The translations under genes were made by a program, and so were the position numbers. A DNA stretch of 64,000 bases, taken from positions 1 to 64,000 of the forward strand of contig NZ_FMHV01000002.1 of the NCBI RefSeq assembly GCF_900091465.1. Direction: 5' to 3'. The notes under the pieces were generated by a model that worked only from the letters and a program-made list of their open reading frames with translations, was not told the DNA's origin and did not search any database. Below are positions 63,678 through 64,000 of the stretch, one piece after another (the stretch's first letter is position 1; the number at the start of each line of letters is the position of its first letter). This stretch comes from Micromonospora rhizosphaerae (lineage in GTDB: Bacteria > Actinomycetota > Actinomycetes > Mycobacteriales > Micromonosporaceae).

Positions 63678-64000
63678 TCAGGAACGGACGGTGTCCCGCG
63701 GCAGTGGGACCAGGGCGGCGCCCACCCGCTCCACCAGCAGCGCCATCTCGTAACCCACCTGGCCGACGTCGCAGCTGCGGGCGGCGAGCACCGCCATCGA
63801 CGAGCCGTCGCTGATCGACATCAGGAACAGGTAGCCGCTGTCCATCTCGATCACGGTCTGGAGCACGCCGCCGGCGCTGAACATCCGCGCGGCGCCCTCG
63901 GTCAGACTCACCACGCCGGACGTGATCGCGGCGAGCTGGTCCGCCCGGTCCGCGGGCAGGTCGCGGGAGGAGGCGAGCAGCAGCCCGTCCGCGGACACCG
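63678..64000 (-). CDS. roadblock/LC7-domain conservon protein, CvnB-like (5' end outside the window)
   Basis: The visible 107 residues ([60 protein letters not shown]) are the C-terminal two-thirds of a roadblock/LC7 protein, a dimeric platform for the conservon GTPase. The start codon lies beyond base 64000. It precedes the DUF742 gene by 66 bases on the same strand. The sensor kinase gene expected before it is outside the window. Confidence 0.88.
   Translation of the reverse strand, partial: VSADGLLLASSRDLPADRADQLAAITSGVVSLTEGAARMFSAGGVLQTVIEMDSGYLFLMSISDGSSMAVLAARSCDVGQVGYEMALLVERVGAALVPLPRDTVRS

Overview
The window is high-GC actinobacterial DNA with frequent GTG starts, WhiB-type and BldM-type developmental regulators, two IMP dehydrogenase paralogues, a His-tailed GroEL1, conservon genes and HrcA/CIRCE control of groES. 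The gene set and style point to a filamentous actinomycete, most likely Micromonosporaceae (Micromonospora-like). This rests on recognising families, not on a database search.

Backbone: the minus strand carries a gene order that, from memory, also runs through Mycobacterium tuberculosis guaA to rplM: guaA, a choD-like oxidase, guaB3, guaB, a DUF5319 protein, whiD/whiB3, groEL1-groES, tsaD-rimI-tsaB, tsaE, alr, nnr, acpS, glmS, glmM, rpsI-rplM. These genes make purine nucleotides, chaperonins, the t6A tRNA modification, cell-wall precursors and ribosomes.

Inserted modules, by region: 3.3-5.9 kb has an LCP cell-wall ligase and a lipoprotein M1 peptidase. 9.2-12.4 kb has a BldM-like regulator, whiD and a membrane-anchored molybdenum oxidoreductase. 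14.8-16.6 kb has a methyltransferase carrying a repeat element inside its reading frame, and a YbaK-type deacylase. 16.8-21.3 kb has a xylose-type ABC importer with a ROK regulator. 21.3-27.7 kb has an ArsR-MFS pair with a striking operator, a DUF4142 protein and a heterodimeric ABC exporter. 36.6-38.5 kb has an orphan pair linked to type VII secretion, next to DnaA boxes. 40.8-49.4 kb has two tandem MmpS-like proteins, two PLP enzymes and a PadR-controlled MacB-type ABC system containing a collapsed permease copy. 52-62.6 kb has a nitrate/nitrite assimilation locus (narK, nitrate reductase, FAD/[2Fe-2S] protein, nirB, nirD, NnaR-like HemD-winged-helix regulator) with a MazEF-type pair and a methyltransferase between narK and the operon. 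62.6-64 kb is the end of a conservon.

How it works together: nitrate enters by NarK, is reduced to nitrite by the molybdenum reductase and then to ammonium by siroheme NirBD. A GlnR-like box precedes the operon and an NnaR-like regulator closes it. The xyl module pairs sugar uptake with its probable sensor. The backbone links GMP supply, wall precursors and translation.

The first 400 bases break guaA three times by single-base losses, which looks like low-quality sequence at a contig edge. No tRNA, rRNA, CRISPR array, prophage or complete insertion sequence was seen. Every intergenic gap is shorter than about 300 bases; the longest are 250-256 bases.
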